DNA from: Bryobacterales bacterium
Lineage (GTDB): Bacteria > Acidobacteriota > Terriglobia > Bryobacterales > Bryobacteraceae
Length of the DNA stretch: 44,259 bases
Assembly: GCA_020852755.1 (NCBI GenBank)
Contig: JADZAF010000114.1
Coordinates: 1-44,259, forward strand
Direction of reading: 5' to 3'
Below, piece by piece: positions 18,301-33,200 of this stretch. The notes below the pieces were generated by a model. It had not been told where the DNA came from. It saw only the letters and a list, made by a program, of their open reading frames with translations, and made no database searches. Made by a program: the position numbers and the translations under genes. The stretch's first letter is position 1; each line of letters starts with the position of its first letter.

Positions 18301-21241
18301 CCGCTCCGGCCCGATCCGCACGGTCAGCAGCGTGCCGTCATCCAGTTTGAGAACCAGCGACGGATGTTGGATGCCCGCTCCCATGGCGACCTGTTCCACC
18401 GTGCCCGAGGCGGTCGCGGCCGAGCCGGCCTCAATGCAGCCGCCATTGCAGGAACCCGCGCGCGGGCCGCCCGCCGGGCCTCGCCCCTGGCTGTTCCCGC
18501 CCGCCCACAAAGGGAAGCCCTCCGCGTCCCGCAGCGCGATTTTCGCGTTGCTGGCCGTCTTGACGATCTCGACCGCGTGCAGGTACGTGTCCGCCGGATT
18601 CGCGGCCGGCGCCGCCGTCAGCTTCACGGCATCTCCCTGCTTCAGTTCGAAATCGTTGTCCAGCAGGTACCAGACCTGGGCTACTTTGATCAGCGTCTTG
18701 TTGACCTCGATCGACGGATACTGCGCCCCGTAGGCGATGTTGACGGCGGAAATCACGCCTTCCACCACCGTCTGCCGGGTCATGTCCACACCGGGTGTGC
18801 GCGTTCCGGCGCGCCCGCCTGCCTGCGGAACCCGGGGACCCTGAGCCCAGGCGGCGGCCGCGGCCAGCGCCAGGCATGCAATGTAACGAGCCTTCATGTC
18901 CTTTTTACTCCTTGGTTGGACCTTGTCCGCCCTCGGAGTTCGCACTCCCATGCCCGCGCGGCTCCTGCGGTCTAAGTGGTTGGAGATTCGTTCCTGGCGG
19001 CGCGTCCGGGGAAGAACGGCTCCGCAACTCCTGCGCGCCCGTGGACTGCCTCGCGCAATCCTTGCGGAGCGGACCAGGCTTCAGTGGATGGGATCGCCCT
19101 CATGGTGGTCCAGGAAATCCTGGTCGATGGGTTTCCGCCCCGCGAACCCCTCTTCCACACCGTGCCAGTACGTGATCCCCTGCTCACCCAGCTTCCAGCA
19201 CAGGTACACTTCCCGGCCCCGGAACAGGGTAGGGAAGTCCACCAGCCCGATGTCCAGGTCCTTGACCACGCAGCCCAGTTCCTGGATGCTGTCCACGACG
19301 GCCTTGAGGCGCTGCGCGCTGCGGTCGCGCCGGGACTTCAACTGGGCCGCTGCCCGGGAGTCCAGCAGCACACCTCCCGCCAGGGTGACCCGCTGGATCA
19401 CGGATTGCAGCGCCCCTTCCGACTCCTGGTATTCCGCCTTGACGTCCAGAGCCGTGCGCAGGGCCTTCTCGACGTCCGGCAGCAGGCCTTCCGCCTCTTT
19501 CACAGTGAAACGTTTGGGCATAGCCGTCCAGCTCAGATGCCGGACACCTGGACCGACAGCGACCGGCTTCGGGGCCCGTCCAGTTCAGCCAGGATGATGC
19601 TCTGCCAGGTGCCCAGAAGCACGCACGAATTCCGCACCTGCAGGCACAGGCTCTGCCCCAGCAGCATGCCCCGCAGGTGCGAATCGGCATTCTGCCGCTC
19701 GCAGTCGGAATGAGCCGGATTGTTGTGCCGCCAGTCCGCGTCGCGGCGGATGATCTCGCCGAGCACCGTGCGGATGTCGTGCAGCAGGGCGTCCTGCCAC
19801 TCGTTGATGAAAAGCGCGGTGGTGGTGTGAAGCGACTGGAGATGAACCAGCCCGTCCTTGACCCCGCTCTTGCGCACGATTTCGTTGATCCGGTCCGTGA
19901 TGTTGATCAGTTGCATGCGCTCGCTGGTGATCCAGTCCAGGATCCGGCTGAAAATCCGGAAACCGGCCGGGCCGCTGGCCGCCTGATTCGGAACCGCGCT
20001 CACTTCGGCGAGATGGGGTTTTGCTGTGCTCATCGGCAATCCTTCTTCATTCTTTCAAGATGCAGCCAGGCGGCGGAGCGCCGCGGGAGGTGATCTCCGG
20101 GAACGTCTTGATTATAGCGTGGCCTCCGCGTCACCGGCTTCCGTAGCGCGTCTCCACGTAGCCGTTCAGAATCTCCACGAATTCGTCCACGATGCGCTCT
20201 CCCCGCAGCGTCCGCAGGAGCCGGCCGTCCACGTAAACCGGCGCCACCGGGTCCTCGAACGTCCCCGGCAGGGAGATGCCGATGTTGGCGTGCTTGGACT
20301 CGCCCGGTCCGTTCACCACGCAGCCCATCACCGCCACGTTCAGGCTCTCCACGCCGGGGCGCTCTTTCCGCCATACCGGCATCTGGCGCAGCAGGTAGGT
20401 CTGGATCTGGCCGGCCATCTCCTGAAAGAAGGTGCTGGTGGTGCGGCCGCACCCCGGGCAGGCGGTCACCTGCGGCGCGAAGTTGCGGATTCCCAGCGAT
20501 TGCAGAACCTGCTGGCAGACCCGGACCTCCTCGCTGCGGTCCCCGCCGGGCAGCGGCGTGAGCGAGGCGCGGATGGTGTCGCCGATGCCCTCCTGCAGCA
20601 GGATGGACAGCGCGGCGGTGGTGGCCACGATTCCCTTGGTCCCCAGACCCGCTTCGGTCAAGCCCAGGTGCAGAGGATAGCGGCAGCGGGCCGCCATCGC
20701 CCGGTAAACCTCCACCAGGTCCTGAACGCCGCTCACTTTGGCGCTCAGAATGATGCGGTCCCCCGGCAGGCCGTAGCGCTCCGCCGCCCCGGCCGATTCC
20801 ACCGCGCTCACCACGATGGCTTCCAGCATCACCGCCCGCGCGTCCCGCGGTTGCGCCCGTCGCGCATTCTCGTCCATCAGCCGCGTCAGCAGAGCCTGGT
20901 CGAGCGATCCCCAGTTCACTCCGATGCGCACCGGACGGCCGTATTCCAGGGCGGCCTCGATCATCACCCGGAAATTGTCGTCGTGCTTCCGGCCGATGTT
21001 CACGTTGCCGGGATTGATGCGGTACTTGGCCAGCGCCCGCGCGCACTCCGGGAATTTCCTCAGCAGGAGATGCCCGTTGTAATGAAAATCACCGATGACC
21101 GGCACGCGGATTCCGTCTTTGTCCAGCTTCTCGACGATCCGCGGCACCGCCGCAGCGGCCTCCTCCGTGTTGACGGTGACGCGCACCAGTTCCGACCCGG
21201 CCCGCGCCAGCGCCTTCACCTGCTCCGCGGTGGCCTCCACG

Positions 21242-21276
<35 letters not shown>

Positions 21277-24200
21277 AACCGGGTGATTGCCTCCGACCTG
21301 CACGCCTCCCACGTCCACTACGGTCGTGGGCCGGCGCGGCGATACTGCCATGCTTCCTCCTGGGGGAGTTTCTTTCTATTCTATCGGGGTCGCCGCTGGG
21401 GTAAACTGAGGGGCTCTGGCGAAGGAGATGAGGAAGCACATCCGTATCCTGGCCGTCATTGTGTTTGCGCTCCTGACTTCCCTCGCGCTGCTGGTTACCG
21501 GCGCGGAGAACACTCCCCCGTCGCTCACCCGGATCGCCCCCGGCGTATGGTTCCGGGAAGGGGACATGAAGCTGGGCCATTCCAACAACGTGATCATCGA
21601 AATGCGCGATTACTTCATCGTTGTGGACGCCAACTTCCCCGGCGGCGCCCGCGCCGCTCTGGCCGACATTCGCAAGCTCTCCTCCAAACCCGTCAAGTAC
21701 GTCTTCATCACCCACCATCACGGCGACCACGCCTACGGCAGCGCGGTCTGGACCATGGAAGGGGCCACAACCGTCGCCTACAAGGGCGTCCTGGAGGAGT
21801 TCAAGCGCTTCGAGCCGCAGCGCTGGAAACAGGAAGCGCAACGCCGCCAGGACCTCCGCGACTTGAAACGCGCCGGTCCGGAACTGCCCATGCAGACTTT
21901 CGAGAAGAGCCCGTTCGTCCTGGCCGACGGCTCCCGCACGGTGGAGTTCCGCTACTATGGATGGGCCCACACCCGCGGCGACGGCTTCGCCTATCTCCCC
22001 AGGGAGCAGATCCTCTGTACCGGCGATGCGGTCGTCAACGGTCCCTACAACTACACCGCGGACGCCAACCTGGGCGACTGGCCGGCCGTGGTGCGCGAAG
22101 CGGCCAAGCTGCCGGTGAAGCACGTGCTCCCCGGCCACGGACCCGCGGGCGGCCCGGAGATGCTCGCCGGGCAGGAGCAGTTTCTGGCCGAGTTGCACAA
22201 GGCGGTGAAAACGGCCGTTACGCGGGGCCTGACCCTCGAACAGCTGGTCAAGGTGCAGGATGGCAAGCCGGTTTCCTCCAGCCTGCGGCTCTCCCCCGCC
22301 GTCCGGCGCTGGGTGGGCGATTCCTTTCCCGTGCAGGTGCGCGACGCCTTCCAGGAGATCACCCGCAGAAAGCCGCGCGGCGAGCTGCACAGCGGGACCT
22401 GAACCGCAGGCGCCCGGGTATAATCGGATGTATGACTCCGTTACTGGCCCGCCGCAGCCTCTTTGCCGCTTCCGAACCGGCCGTCACCTACCGCGACCTG
22501 GGTAAGACCGGCCTCAAAGTGACGCCGCTGTCGTTCGGCTGCATGCTGGTCGGCGACCAGTCGGTCATCGAGCGCGCCGCCGACATCGGTATCGCTCACT
22601 TCGATACCGCCCGCTCCTATCAGGGCGGCAACAACGAGCGGATGGTCGGCGCCGCGCTGAAGGGCAAGCGCAAGAAGCTCATCCTCTCCAGCAAGTCGCT
22701 GGCGCGGACCCGGGCCGAAGCCCTCCAGCAGCTGGATACGAGTCTGGCGGAACTGGGCACCGACTACCTGGATATCTGGTACCTGCACTCCAAGAACAAG
22801 CCCGAGGACGTGACCGACGACCTGCTCTCCGCACAGGAGGCGGCCAAGAAGGCGGGCAAGATCCGCTTCGCCGGAGTCAGCACTCACCTCGACATGCAGA
22901 ACATGCTGCCGTTTCTGGTGAAGCGGGGGCAGACCGATGTGGTCCTCACCTCCTACAACTTCACCATGAGCCCCGAGGTCGGGGAAGCCATCCGCGCCGC
23001 CCGAGCCGCCGGAATGGGCATCATCGCCATGAAGGTGATGGCCGGCGGCCTGGCCCGCATCCGGCGCGGCGACCGGCTCTACGGCGCCGATCCCAGTGCC
23101 CTCACCGCTACTCTGCGGAAGGAGGGCAGCATGCTGGCCGCGCTCAAGTGGACGCTGCGCAACCGGTCGGTGGACGCGGCCATCATCGGCATGACCAGCA
23201 TGGAGGAACTCGACGAGAATCTGCGCGCCATGAGCGAGCCGTTCCGCCAGGACGACGCCCAGCGTCTGGCCGCCCGCATGGCGCACCTGGCGTCCCGTTA
23301 CTGCCGGATGTGCGGCGCCTGCGGCGGCCGCTGCCCCCGGAACCTGCCGGTGGCCGATATCCTGCGGCACCTGACGTACGCGGAAGCCTACGGCCAGTTT
23401 CCCCTGGCGCGCGAGCGCTTCCTGGAATTGCCTGAAACCGTCCGCTCGGTGCGTTGCCGCGACTGTTCCGCCTGCGCCGTTCAGTGTCCGAACGGGGTGG
23501 CCGTTCAGGCCCGCCTGGCGCGCGCCCAGGCGCTGCTGGCCTGACGCGGTTACTCTTTCAGCCCCGCCTGCACGGTGACAATCGAGAGCGGCGGCAAGGC
23601 GAAACGGATGCGGCCGCCTTCCACCCGGGCGGTGTGGCTCACCGGCGCGATCAGGTTCGGTTCCTCGAAGGTGTTGTGCGCGTTCCAGTCCGCGTGGTGC
23701 AGGATGCGCGCGGACACCGAAACTGCGCTCGCCCCGCTGACCGCGCACTCCAGAGAGCGCGGCTCGTCGTGGCTCGGATTCACGCAGCTCACAATCAGTT
23801 CCTTCTCCGAGCGCGAAGCCGAAACGGAAACCCCCAGCGGATCGCTTTCGCTGCTTTCGAAGCCCACGGCCGTCTTGTCGCGGTGCGGCTTCAACAACTC
23901 GAACGCGTAGTAGGCCGGGGTGCGTATGCAGCGGTCGCCGTCGGTCAGCAGCATGGCGTGCAGCACGTTTACGGTCTGCGCGATGTTGCCCATCACCAGC
24001 TTGTCGGCCTGGCGATGGAACACGTTCAGCCCCATGGCCCCCGCCACCGCGCTGCGAATGGTGATCTGCTGGAACAGGCGGCCGTAGCGCTTCTCCTCTT
24101 CCGGCACCATGCGATCCCACACGCCCCACTCGTCCACCAGCAGCCCAATGTTCCCCGCCGGATCGAAGCCGCGCAGCAGGCTGTGCTGCTGCAGCACCCC

Positions 24201-27200
24201 TTTCTCCAGCGCCGCGAAGCTGGATAGCTGCTCCCGCATTGTCTCCAGCGTGAACTTGGTCGCCGGGCTCTTACCCGGCGAGTAAAAGTGCATGGCGAAG
24301 CCGTGCATCATCCGCAGATGGCGCTGCATCTGCTCCAGGAAGCGGCGGCTCCAGTCGGGATCGTTGCCGCTGGGGCCGCAGGCCACCAGGAAGGCGCGGG
24401 TGTTTCCGATGCCGCCCCGGGGCGTCAGGTAGGTGGCGAAACGGCGGTAGTGCCCGGCGTACTCCTCCGGGGTCATCTGTCCCCCGCAGCCCCAGTTCTC
24501 GTTTCCCACGCCCCAATATTTGACCCGGAACGGCTCTTTTGATCCGTTGGCGGCCCGCTCGTCGGAGAGAGTGCTGCCGCCCGGATAGTTGCAATACTCC
24601 ACCCAGTCCCGCAGTTCCTGCGGCGTGCCGCTGCCCACGTTGCCCGCGAAGTACGGCTCCGCCCCGATCAAGCGGCACAGTTCGATGAATTCGTGCGTGC
24701 CGAAGCTGTTGTCCTCGGTGTACTGGCCCCACCACAGGTTCACCCGCTTCGGCCGCTTCTCCGCCGGGCCGATGCCGTCCCGCCAGTGGTAATCGTCGGC
24801 GAAGCAGCCGCCCGGCCAGCGCAGCACGGGGATGCCGAGAGCGCGCAGGTACTCGACCGCCGCCTTCCGGTGCCCGTTGATATTCGGGATCGTCGAATTG
24901 CGCCCCACCCACAAGCCCCCGTACGTGCAGGAGCCGAGGTGCTCCGCGAAATGCCCGTGCAGTTCGGGGCGGATGCGCCCGATCGAGTGAGCGGCGTGAA
25001 CGGTGAGCCGTGTGGTGCGGCCTTGGGCGAAACCGCCCCGGCGGGCGGTCGCAACGAACGGCGCGAGGCCCGCGGCCCGGGCGAGCAGTCTCCTTCGCGT
25101 GATCATCGCAACATTCTTATCACTTCGACAGGCCGGGCGCCAGCGCAAGCGCGCGAACCGCTCCTTACAGTCGCGGCCCGGTTGGCGGCCTCCGGCCGAA
25201 CTTAGGAGGCCCAGTCCAATCTCGCCATCCGGATGCCCTTCAGGTCCGGGGCCAGCGCGGCCAGGTAGTCGCGGTCCCCATAGGTCACGATCTCGGGCGC
25301 GGCCACTGGAAGGGTAGTCAGAAAATAGCGGTCGTTCCCCACCCCGAAGTCCAGCGGATCGCGGGAACGGTACACGCTGGTCTGCGCGTTGCTCCCGTAG
25401 CGCTGCGTGCGGAACAGGTAGAACCACTCCCCGCGGCGCGCCACGAACGGACACTCGGCCGAAAACGGTCCGGAGCCCGCCCGGCCTCCCGAGGCCACGA
25501 TGCGCGCCTCGCTCCAGGTATGCAAGTCGCGCGACGTGCGGCAGTAGACCGCGCCTTTCTTCTCCGGATAGGCCGTGTAGTAGCAGTGCCACAGCCGGCC
25601 GGCCCGCAGCACCATCGGATCGCGCGTGTTGTTCCCCGGCCCTTCCCCGAACATGGCCGCCTTCCCGCTGGCCTGCAGCCGCCGCGCGAAGGTCTTGCCG
25701 TCTTCGCTCGAAGCCGAGCAGATGTTCTCCCAGTCGCCGTAGAACATGTAGTACAGGCCCCCGGTGGTGAGCACGAAGGGCGCCTGCAGGCCGCCCTGGG
25801 TCTCTCCGAAGCCCGGGTCGGCCTGCATCGCGATGCCCATCGGCCGCCAGTCCGCATCCGTCAGCCGCTCGCCCTGCCAGCGGTAGAACAGCCGGGTCTG
25901 GCCCCCGCAGCGCGTGTGCCGGATGCAGGACCACAGTTGCCAGCGCCCGTCCGCCGCCTGCCAGATGGCGAAATCGACCGGCTGCTGCACCCGGTCGGGA
26001 CGCCCGGCCGGCGGTCCGTTCAGAGGACCCAGGTCGGGATCCCGGGCGAGCGTCCACCACTCGCCCTCGATCTTCGGGACCGGCACCGGCGCGGCCGCGC
26101 CCGCCGCCGCCGCCCCCAGTAACTCTCTGCGGCTCAGCATCGCCTGCTCCGGCGCCTCACTTCACCGGCACGGCGTTCCGCTTGATGTAGTCGTCCAGAT
26201 CCGAGCGGCCCGGGCCGATGTAGTGGAACGGTTCGGCATAGGCCACACCATATTTCTTCCCCAGATCGGCGTCTTCCTTCAGCACGATCTCTTTCACGTA
26301 TTGCCGGTTGGCGCTCTCGTCGCTGGACCCCAGGATCGGCAGCCGCAGCCCCTTCTCGGCCAGCCGCGCGCGCAGCCGGGCGCCGGTGTGCCCGGCCGGG
26401 CCCTGGGTGATGTTGGCGACGTTCACCTCCACCTTGCGGTCGATGACCGAGCTGATGTCCACCACGCGGTTCACCAGCTGGGGACCCCTCGCGTAGTAGT
26501 ACTTCTCGCGAACCCCGTGCGGTTTGATGCCGGCTTCGAAATGCTCCGGCAGATCCCACCGCCCGCCCGCCATCCAGCAGGCCGCCTCCACTCCCCGCGC
26601 CGTCACGTAGTGGTCCGGGTTCTCCTCGTAATGCCCCCAGGGATCGTACGAGATCACCGTGTCCACCTTCATCAGCCGGAAGATGAAGATCAAACGGTGG
26701 CGCAGTTCCGAGTCCGAGACAGCGTCCATCTCGTGGTTGCGGTAGTTCAGATCGAACACCTTCGTCAGGCCCATCAGGCGGGCGACTTCGAAATTGTCTT
26801 TTTCGTTGTTGAGCACAACCTCGCCCATGGTCCTGCCGCTGCCGGCCGCTTCGTCGTTGGTCGTGCGGATCAGAATGCCGGTGTAGCCTTCGCGGATCAG
26901 TTTGATGACCGTGCCTGCGGCAAACAGCGGGACATCGTCGTTATGAGGCTGAATGGCCGCCAGCACCTTGCCTTTGTGCGGCTGCCCCGGCTGGTCGCGC
27001 TCCAGCGTCACCTGCGCGGTCTGGTCCAGGCTCCTGGGCTGCGCCCAGACGCTGTGCGCGACGATGCCGGCCGGCAGGATCCGGCTCAAGAACTCTCTCC
27101 GTTTCATCCAAGGTCCTCCTCGCCTATCTGAATGCGTATCCTTGTTATACTTCGCCCATGCTCTCCCGACGCGCCTTCCTGACCGGGCTTGCGCCCGTGG

Positions 27201-30200
27201 TGCTGCGCGGAGCCGCCCGCCGCCCGCCCAATATCGTCTTCATCCTTACCGACGACCTGGGCTGGAAAGACACCGCCTACAACGGCAGCCGCTTCTACGA
27301 GACCCCCCATATCGACCGGCTGGTGCGCGATGGAATGCAGTTCACCAACGGTTATTCCGCCAGCCCCGTCTGCTCGCCCACCCGCGCTGCCATCATGACC
27401 GGCAAGTACCCGGCCCGCCTGGGCCTCACCAGCCATCTGCAGGGAGCCCACCGCTTCCACTACTCCCGGGTGATTCCGCCGCCCGTCAGAACCGAGCTGC
27501 CGCTGGAGGAGGTCACCGTCGCCGAGGTCCTCAAGAAAGCAGGTTACCGCACTGCCGCCATCGGCAAGTGGCACCTCGGCGGGGAAGGGTTCCTGCCCGG
27601 AATGCAGGGCTTCGACGTGGCCGTGGGCGGCGATACGGCCGGCTCGACCAACAGCTTCTTCTACCCTGAATGGAAGAAGAAGATTCCGCTTGAAGGCACG
27701 CGCCCCGGCGAGTATCTCACCGACCGCCTCACCGATCTGGCCCTGGATTTCATACGCGAATCGCGCGACCGGCCGTTCTTCCTCTACCTGCCGCACTATG
27801 CGGTGCACGTGCCTATCGAGGCCAGGCCGGAGTTGATCCGGCGCTACCAGAGGAAAGTGCGCGCGGACGACCCCCAGAACTACCCGCCCTACGCCGCCAT
27901 GCTGCAGAGCGTCGACGAAAGCGTGGGACGCGTCCTCGAAACCCTTGACCGGCTCAAGCTGTCGGACTCCACCCTGGTCGTCTTCACCTCCGACAACGGC
28001 GGCGTCAGCTCGCGGGAGTGGCGCAACACCCCGGTCACTTCCAACCTTCCGCTGCGGGCCGGCAAAGGGCACCTGTACGAGGGCGGCATACGCGTGCCGC
28101 TGGCCGTCCGCTGGCCCGGCGTCACCCGGCCGGGCGCGGTCTGCTCCGAGCCGGTGCTCAGCGTCGATTTCGCACCCACCCTGGCGGAGGTCGCCGGAAC
28201 TCCCGCCGGCATCGGGCCTGTCGACGGCTCGAGCCTCCTGCCGCTCCTCAAGGGAAGGGCGCGGCTTGACCGCGAACGCATCTACTGGTACTACCCGCAT
28301 TACAGCCCGCAGCTCGGACGGCCCAGCGCCGCCGTGCGCGAGCGCGACTGGAAGTTGATCCGCTTTTTCGAAGACGGCCGCGAGGAACTGTACAACCTGG
28401 CCCGCGACCTCGGCGAAGAGCACAACCTGGCGGAGGCCGAAAGCGCCGTCGCCAAAAGACTCAGCGGCCGGCTCACTCGCTGGCTGCGGGAAACCGGGGC
28501 CCGGCTGCCCGCGCCCAATCCGAAATACGATCCGGCGCGCGAGCGCGAAGCCGGCCCGCCGATGGGCCCGGTTCCCAAGTGAACGCAAACGGAGGAATAT
28601 GTCTTTGCTGAACCGACGTCAACTGTTGCAGTCTTCCGCCGCCCTGGCAGGCGCCGGCCCGCTGGCTCAGGCCGCCGCCGCCGCGCCTGCCTCGGTCCAG
28701 ACCATGCGCTTCACGAAGTTCGAGGTGATGCCCGCTCATATCCCCATGGCCGAACGCGTGCGGGAAGCCTGGATTGAGAGCTACAAGCTGCAGGGCACCT
28801 TCCAGACCCACTACGATCCGGTCTTCGTCCGCCTCTGGACCGATGCCGGCATTGTCGGCGTGGGCGAAGCGCTGATGGGCGCCCGCCAGGCCGAAGCCGC
28901 CCTGAAGCGCATGGTCGGCCGCTCGCCCTGGGAGTTCCTCCACGACGATGGCATCGGCGGCATCCTCATGGCCGTCTACGACGTGCTGGGCAAGGCGACC
29001 GGCCTGCCCGTCTGCCGCCTGCTTTCCAGCAGTCCGAAAACGCGCATCCAGCACACCTACTGGACCCACTGCCTGCCGCCCAGATTGATGGCCGCCGAAG
29101 CGAAACTCGCCGCCGGTCTGGGCTACCGCGTACACAAGGTCAAGGCCCGGCCCTGGCAGGATCCGCTCGAGCAGGCCGCCGCCATGTGCGAGGTGGTGCC
29201 CCCCGAGTACCGCATCTGGGCCGACGCCAATTCCTCCTGGACCTCGCCCGCCCGCGCCCTGTTCTTCATTAAGAAGCTCGCCGAGCACCACAACTACTTC
29301 GCGGTCGAATCGCCCATCGCGTACCGCGACGTGGACGGTTTCCGGCGCCTCAAAGCGGAGTCGCCCCTGAAACTGGCCGAGCACATGGGGCCCGAGCCCA
29401 TGGTGTTCATCCGGGAAGGCCTGTTGAACGCCTGGGTCATCGGCGGGCCGGTGGGACGCGGCATGGAGCAGCGCGCCCTCATGGCGGATGTCACCGGCAT
29501 CCCCCTCTGGATCGAGTACGGGACTCAAAGCGGCCTCGCTCAGCTCTTCCAGGCTCACCAGGCCGCGGCCTACCCCGGCATCGAATACACCATCACCGTG
29601 ATGCACTGCCTGGAGGACGACATCATGGTGGAGCCCCTCACCATGCAGGCGGGTTACTTCACCCTACCCACCAAGCCGGGTCTGGGTGTAACCCTGGATG
29701 AGAACGCTCTGGAGAAATACAGGGTGAAAGCGTAACGGCTACTGGCCGCTGACGACGAACGGCTAATGACCACTATGCAACGACGACACTTCCTACGCAC
29801 CGCATTGCTTGTCCCCGCGGCCGGCGCCCTCCGGGCGCAGGAGGCCGCGAGCCGGCCCCGTGTGCTGGCGGTGAGCGCGCATCCCGCGGATTTCTGCTCG
29901 CGCGCCGCCGGCACTCTGATCAAGCACGTCCGAGCGGGTTCGGCCGTCAAAGTGGTATGGCTGACCCACGGTGAAACCGACGAGAGCCAGTTGCTCTACA
30001 AGAAGCGGCCGGGTATCTCCATCGAGGAGGTGCGCCGCATCCGCGAGCAGGAGGCCTTCGCCGCGGTCCACGTGGTGGGCGCCGAGGGCCGCATGTTCGG
30101 CTTCGGAGACAATCCCCTGCGCATGCCGCCCGAACGCATGCAGATGCTCGCCCAGGAGATCGCCGCCTTCAAGCCCAACATCATCCTCACGCACTGGAAG

Positions 30201-33200
30201 GAGGAGCTCAGCTATCCCACCCACTGGCTTACCTCACGCAGCGTCATCGAGGCCGCCCAGATGGCCGGAGGCTCCTGGGACATCCGCTTCTTCGAGCCGA
30301 CCATCGGCACCGCCACCCGCTACGGCTTCGTCCCCGACCATTACGTGGACATCACCGAAGTCTTCGATCAGAAGATGGAGGCCCTGAAGAAGCTGGAGAC
30401 CCAGCCGCATCTGCTCGAGTATTACTCGACCCTGAACCGCATGCGCGGCCTGGAGAGCGGCCGGCGCTACGCCGAGGCCTTCGTGCGCTGGGCGCCCCGT
30501 CCCCCGGTCGTCGACCTGCTGGCGCGATGAACGAGATTCTGGATCATTACGCCAGGGTTCCGGAAGACACGCGGCTCGAATCCGGCTGGGGGCGGATCGA
30601 GTTCGAGCGCACCCGCGAAATCCTCCAGCGCCATCTGCCCGCGCCGCCCGCCCGGGTGCTGGATGTCGGCGGCGGCGGGGGGCCGTACAGCGAATGGCTG
30701 GGATCCCTGGGCTACCAGACCCATCTGCTCGACCTGGCGCCCGGCCACGTCCGCAGCGCCCGCCGCCGCCCCAACATTGCCGCGGCCGTTCTCGGTGACG
30801 GACGGCGCCTTCCCTGGCGCGACGGGAGCGCCGGGATCGTGCTGCTGCTGGGTCCGCTCTATCATCTGCCCGAGCCCGGGGACCGCCTGAACGCGCTGTC
30901 CGAAGCCCGCCGCGTGTTGCGCCCCGGGGGCCTGCTCTTCGCCGCGGCCATCTGCCGCTTCGCTTCGCTGCTGGCCGGACTGGTCGAGGGGTTCCTGGAA
31001 GACCCGCTTCTCGACGGGATGCTGAAGGACGATCTGGAGACCGGGCGGCACCGCAATCCCACCGGAGACCCCCGCTACTTCACCACCGCTTTCTTCCACC
31101 GCCCCGAGGAACTGAAAACCGAGATCCTGGCGTCCGGCTTCTTGCTGGTCGATCTCGCGCCGGTGGAAGGCGTCGGCTGGCTGGCCAGGGACTTCGAGGG
31201 CTGCTGGGCCGATCCGGCCCGCCGCCGCCGACTGCTCGGCTGGGTCCGCCGCACCGAACGCGAGCCGGCCCTTCTCGCCCTCAGCCCGCACCTGCTGGCC
31301 GTGGCCCGCAAGCCGGCGTCGTAGCCGCCTGGACCGGCACTGGCGTTTGCTGCGTAGCACGAATATAATCATCGTATGCGTGCAACCCTCCTGCTCCTCC
31401 TCTCGTGCTGCCTGCTCGCCCAGCACTCCCCTCCCGCGCCTCAACCGGCGCCGGGTTCTCCTCCGGCTCCCCCTTCCGAGCGGCCTTTCTTCCTGAAACA
31501 GGAGATTACCGTTACCGCCACCCGCGGTGAAGTGGAGCCCTCTCAGTCGCCGGTCTCCGCCACGGTCGTCTCCGCGCAGGAAATCGCCATCCGCAATGTC
31601 CAGACCGTAGACCAGGCGCTGGACTCCTCCCCTGGCGTCTATCCGAATCGCGGAAAAGGCTACCAGGACACGCAAGCCGGTGTTGGGATGCGGGGATTCG
31701 CCGGCCGCGGAACGGGCCAGGGCCGCACTCTCATACTCATTGACGGGCAGCCCCTCAACGATCCCTATACCGGCCAACTGATCTGGACGTCCTTGCCGGT
31801 GGAGGAAGTGGAGCGCGTCGAAGTCGTGCGCGGTCCGTTCTCCGCGCTCTACGGCAACAACGCCATGGGTGGCGTGGTCCAGATCCTGACCAGGCCCGTG
31901 GACCGCCGGCATCTGGAACTCAAGGGCGAGTACGGTTCTCAGGATACTCTCCGGTATCGCCTGCGTGCCGCGGACCGCTTCTTCGAGAGGCTGGGCGTCA
32001 GTTTCTCTTACGACCGTCTCCAGTCCGGGGGCTATCCCTCCCAGTTCGTGACCACGGCCGGTACGGCGGCGTCCGGAGGCACGCCCGTCACCGGTTTCAT
32101 CCCGACGCTGACGACCGCCGGCGCCCCAACCTACATCATCGGTCGGTCCGGCAATAACTGGTGGAACCAGCACGCCTGGCGGGTCCGCGGCGACTACACA
32201 TTCACAAGCCGGACCACTCTCGCCGTGCACTATCTTCGCCAGTCTTCGAACTACGGCTACGACGCCTACACCACGCTTCTGCGCACCGCCGGCGGCCAGC
32301 CCTTCGATTCCGGCGCTGCAGCCATCCTGGTGGCGGGTTCCGCGCGCCGCCTTTCGGTCAGCCCCAGCATGTTTCTGCCCGGTGATGGCGGCAACCGGTC
32401 GCACCTTGCCTCCGCCAAACTGCATCATTCCATCGCCCCGAACTCGCGTGTCCGGTTGGGTGTCGGCTGGGTTGATGCCCCGCTCGCCTACTACACCACC
32501 CCAGGCAGCGGATCGACCCTGGCGGGTGGCCCCGGACTGATCAGCGACAGGCCCAGCCGGTCGTGGTTCGGCGAAGCACAGTGGACCTGGGATGCCAACA
32601 GCCGCCACACCCTGACAGCCGGGACGGAATTGCGGCGCGATTCGACCAGCGTCGCTGAAAGCAACCTTTCCAACTACACCCGCCGCAAGGAAAGCCCGGC
32701 CCTCTCCTACGCCGCCCAGGGCAAGACTCTCAATCAGGGCGGTTACGCGCAGCATCAGTGGCGCCTGGGAGAACATCTGCTTCTGGTCTCCGGCGGCCGC
32801 TACGATTACTGGCATACGTACGACGGCGGCAACCAGACGGTTGGGACCACGCTCGTCAACCGGTACTCCGAGCGTTCCAGTCACTCCGTTTCCGGGAAAG
32901 CGGCCCTCCTCTACAGGGCCCCGCGCGAGTTCGTCCTGCGAGCCAGCCTCGGAAACGCCTACCGCAGCCCAGCCGTGTACGACTTGTACCGAACCTGGCG
33001 ATCATCCTCCGGAGTCATTTACGCCTCCAATCCCGATCTGAAGCCCGAAACACTTCTGGCTTGGGAGGCCGGAGTGACCCGCCGGTGGAATGGCGGCTTC
33101 GAAATGGATGGCGTCTTCTTCCAGAACCATGTAAGCGACCTGATTTACCGCTCCACGGACTTGAGCGTCGACCCGCGAGGTGCGTACCGGCCGGTTGTGA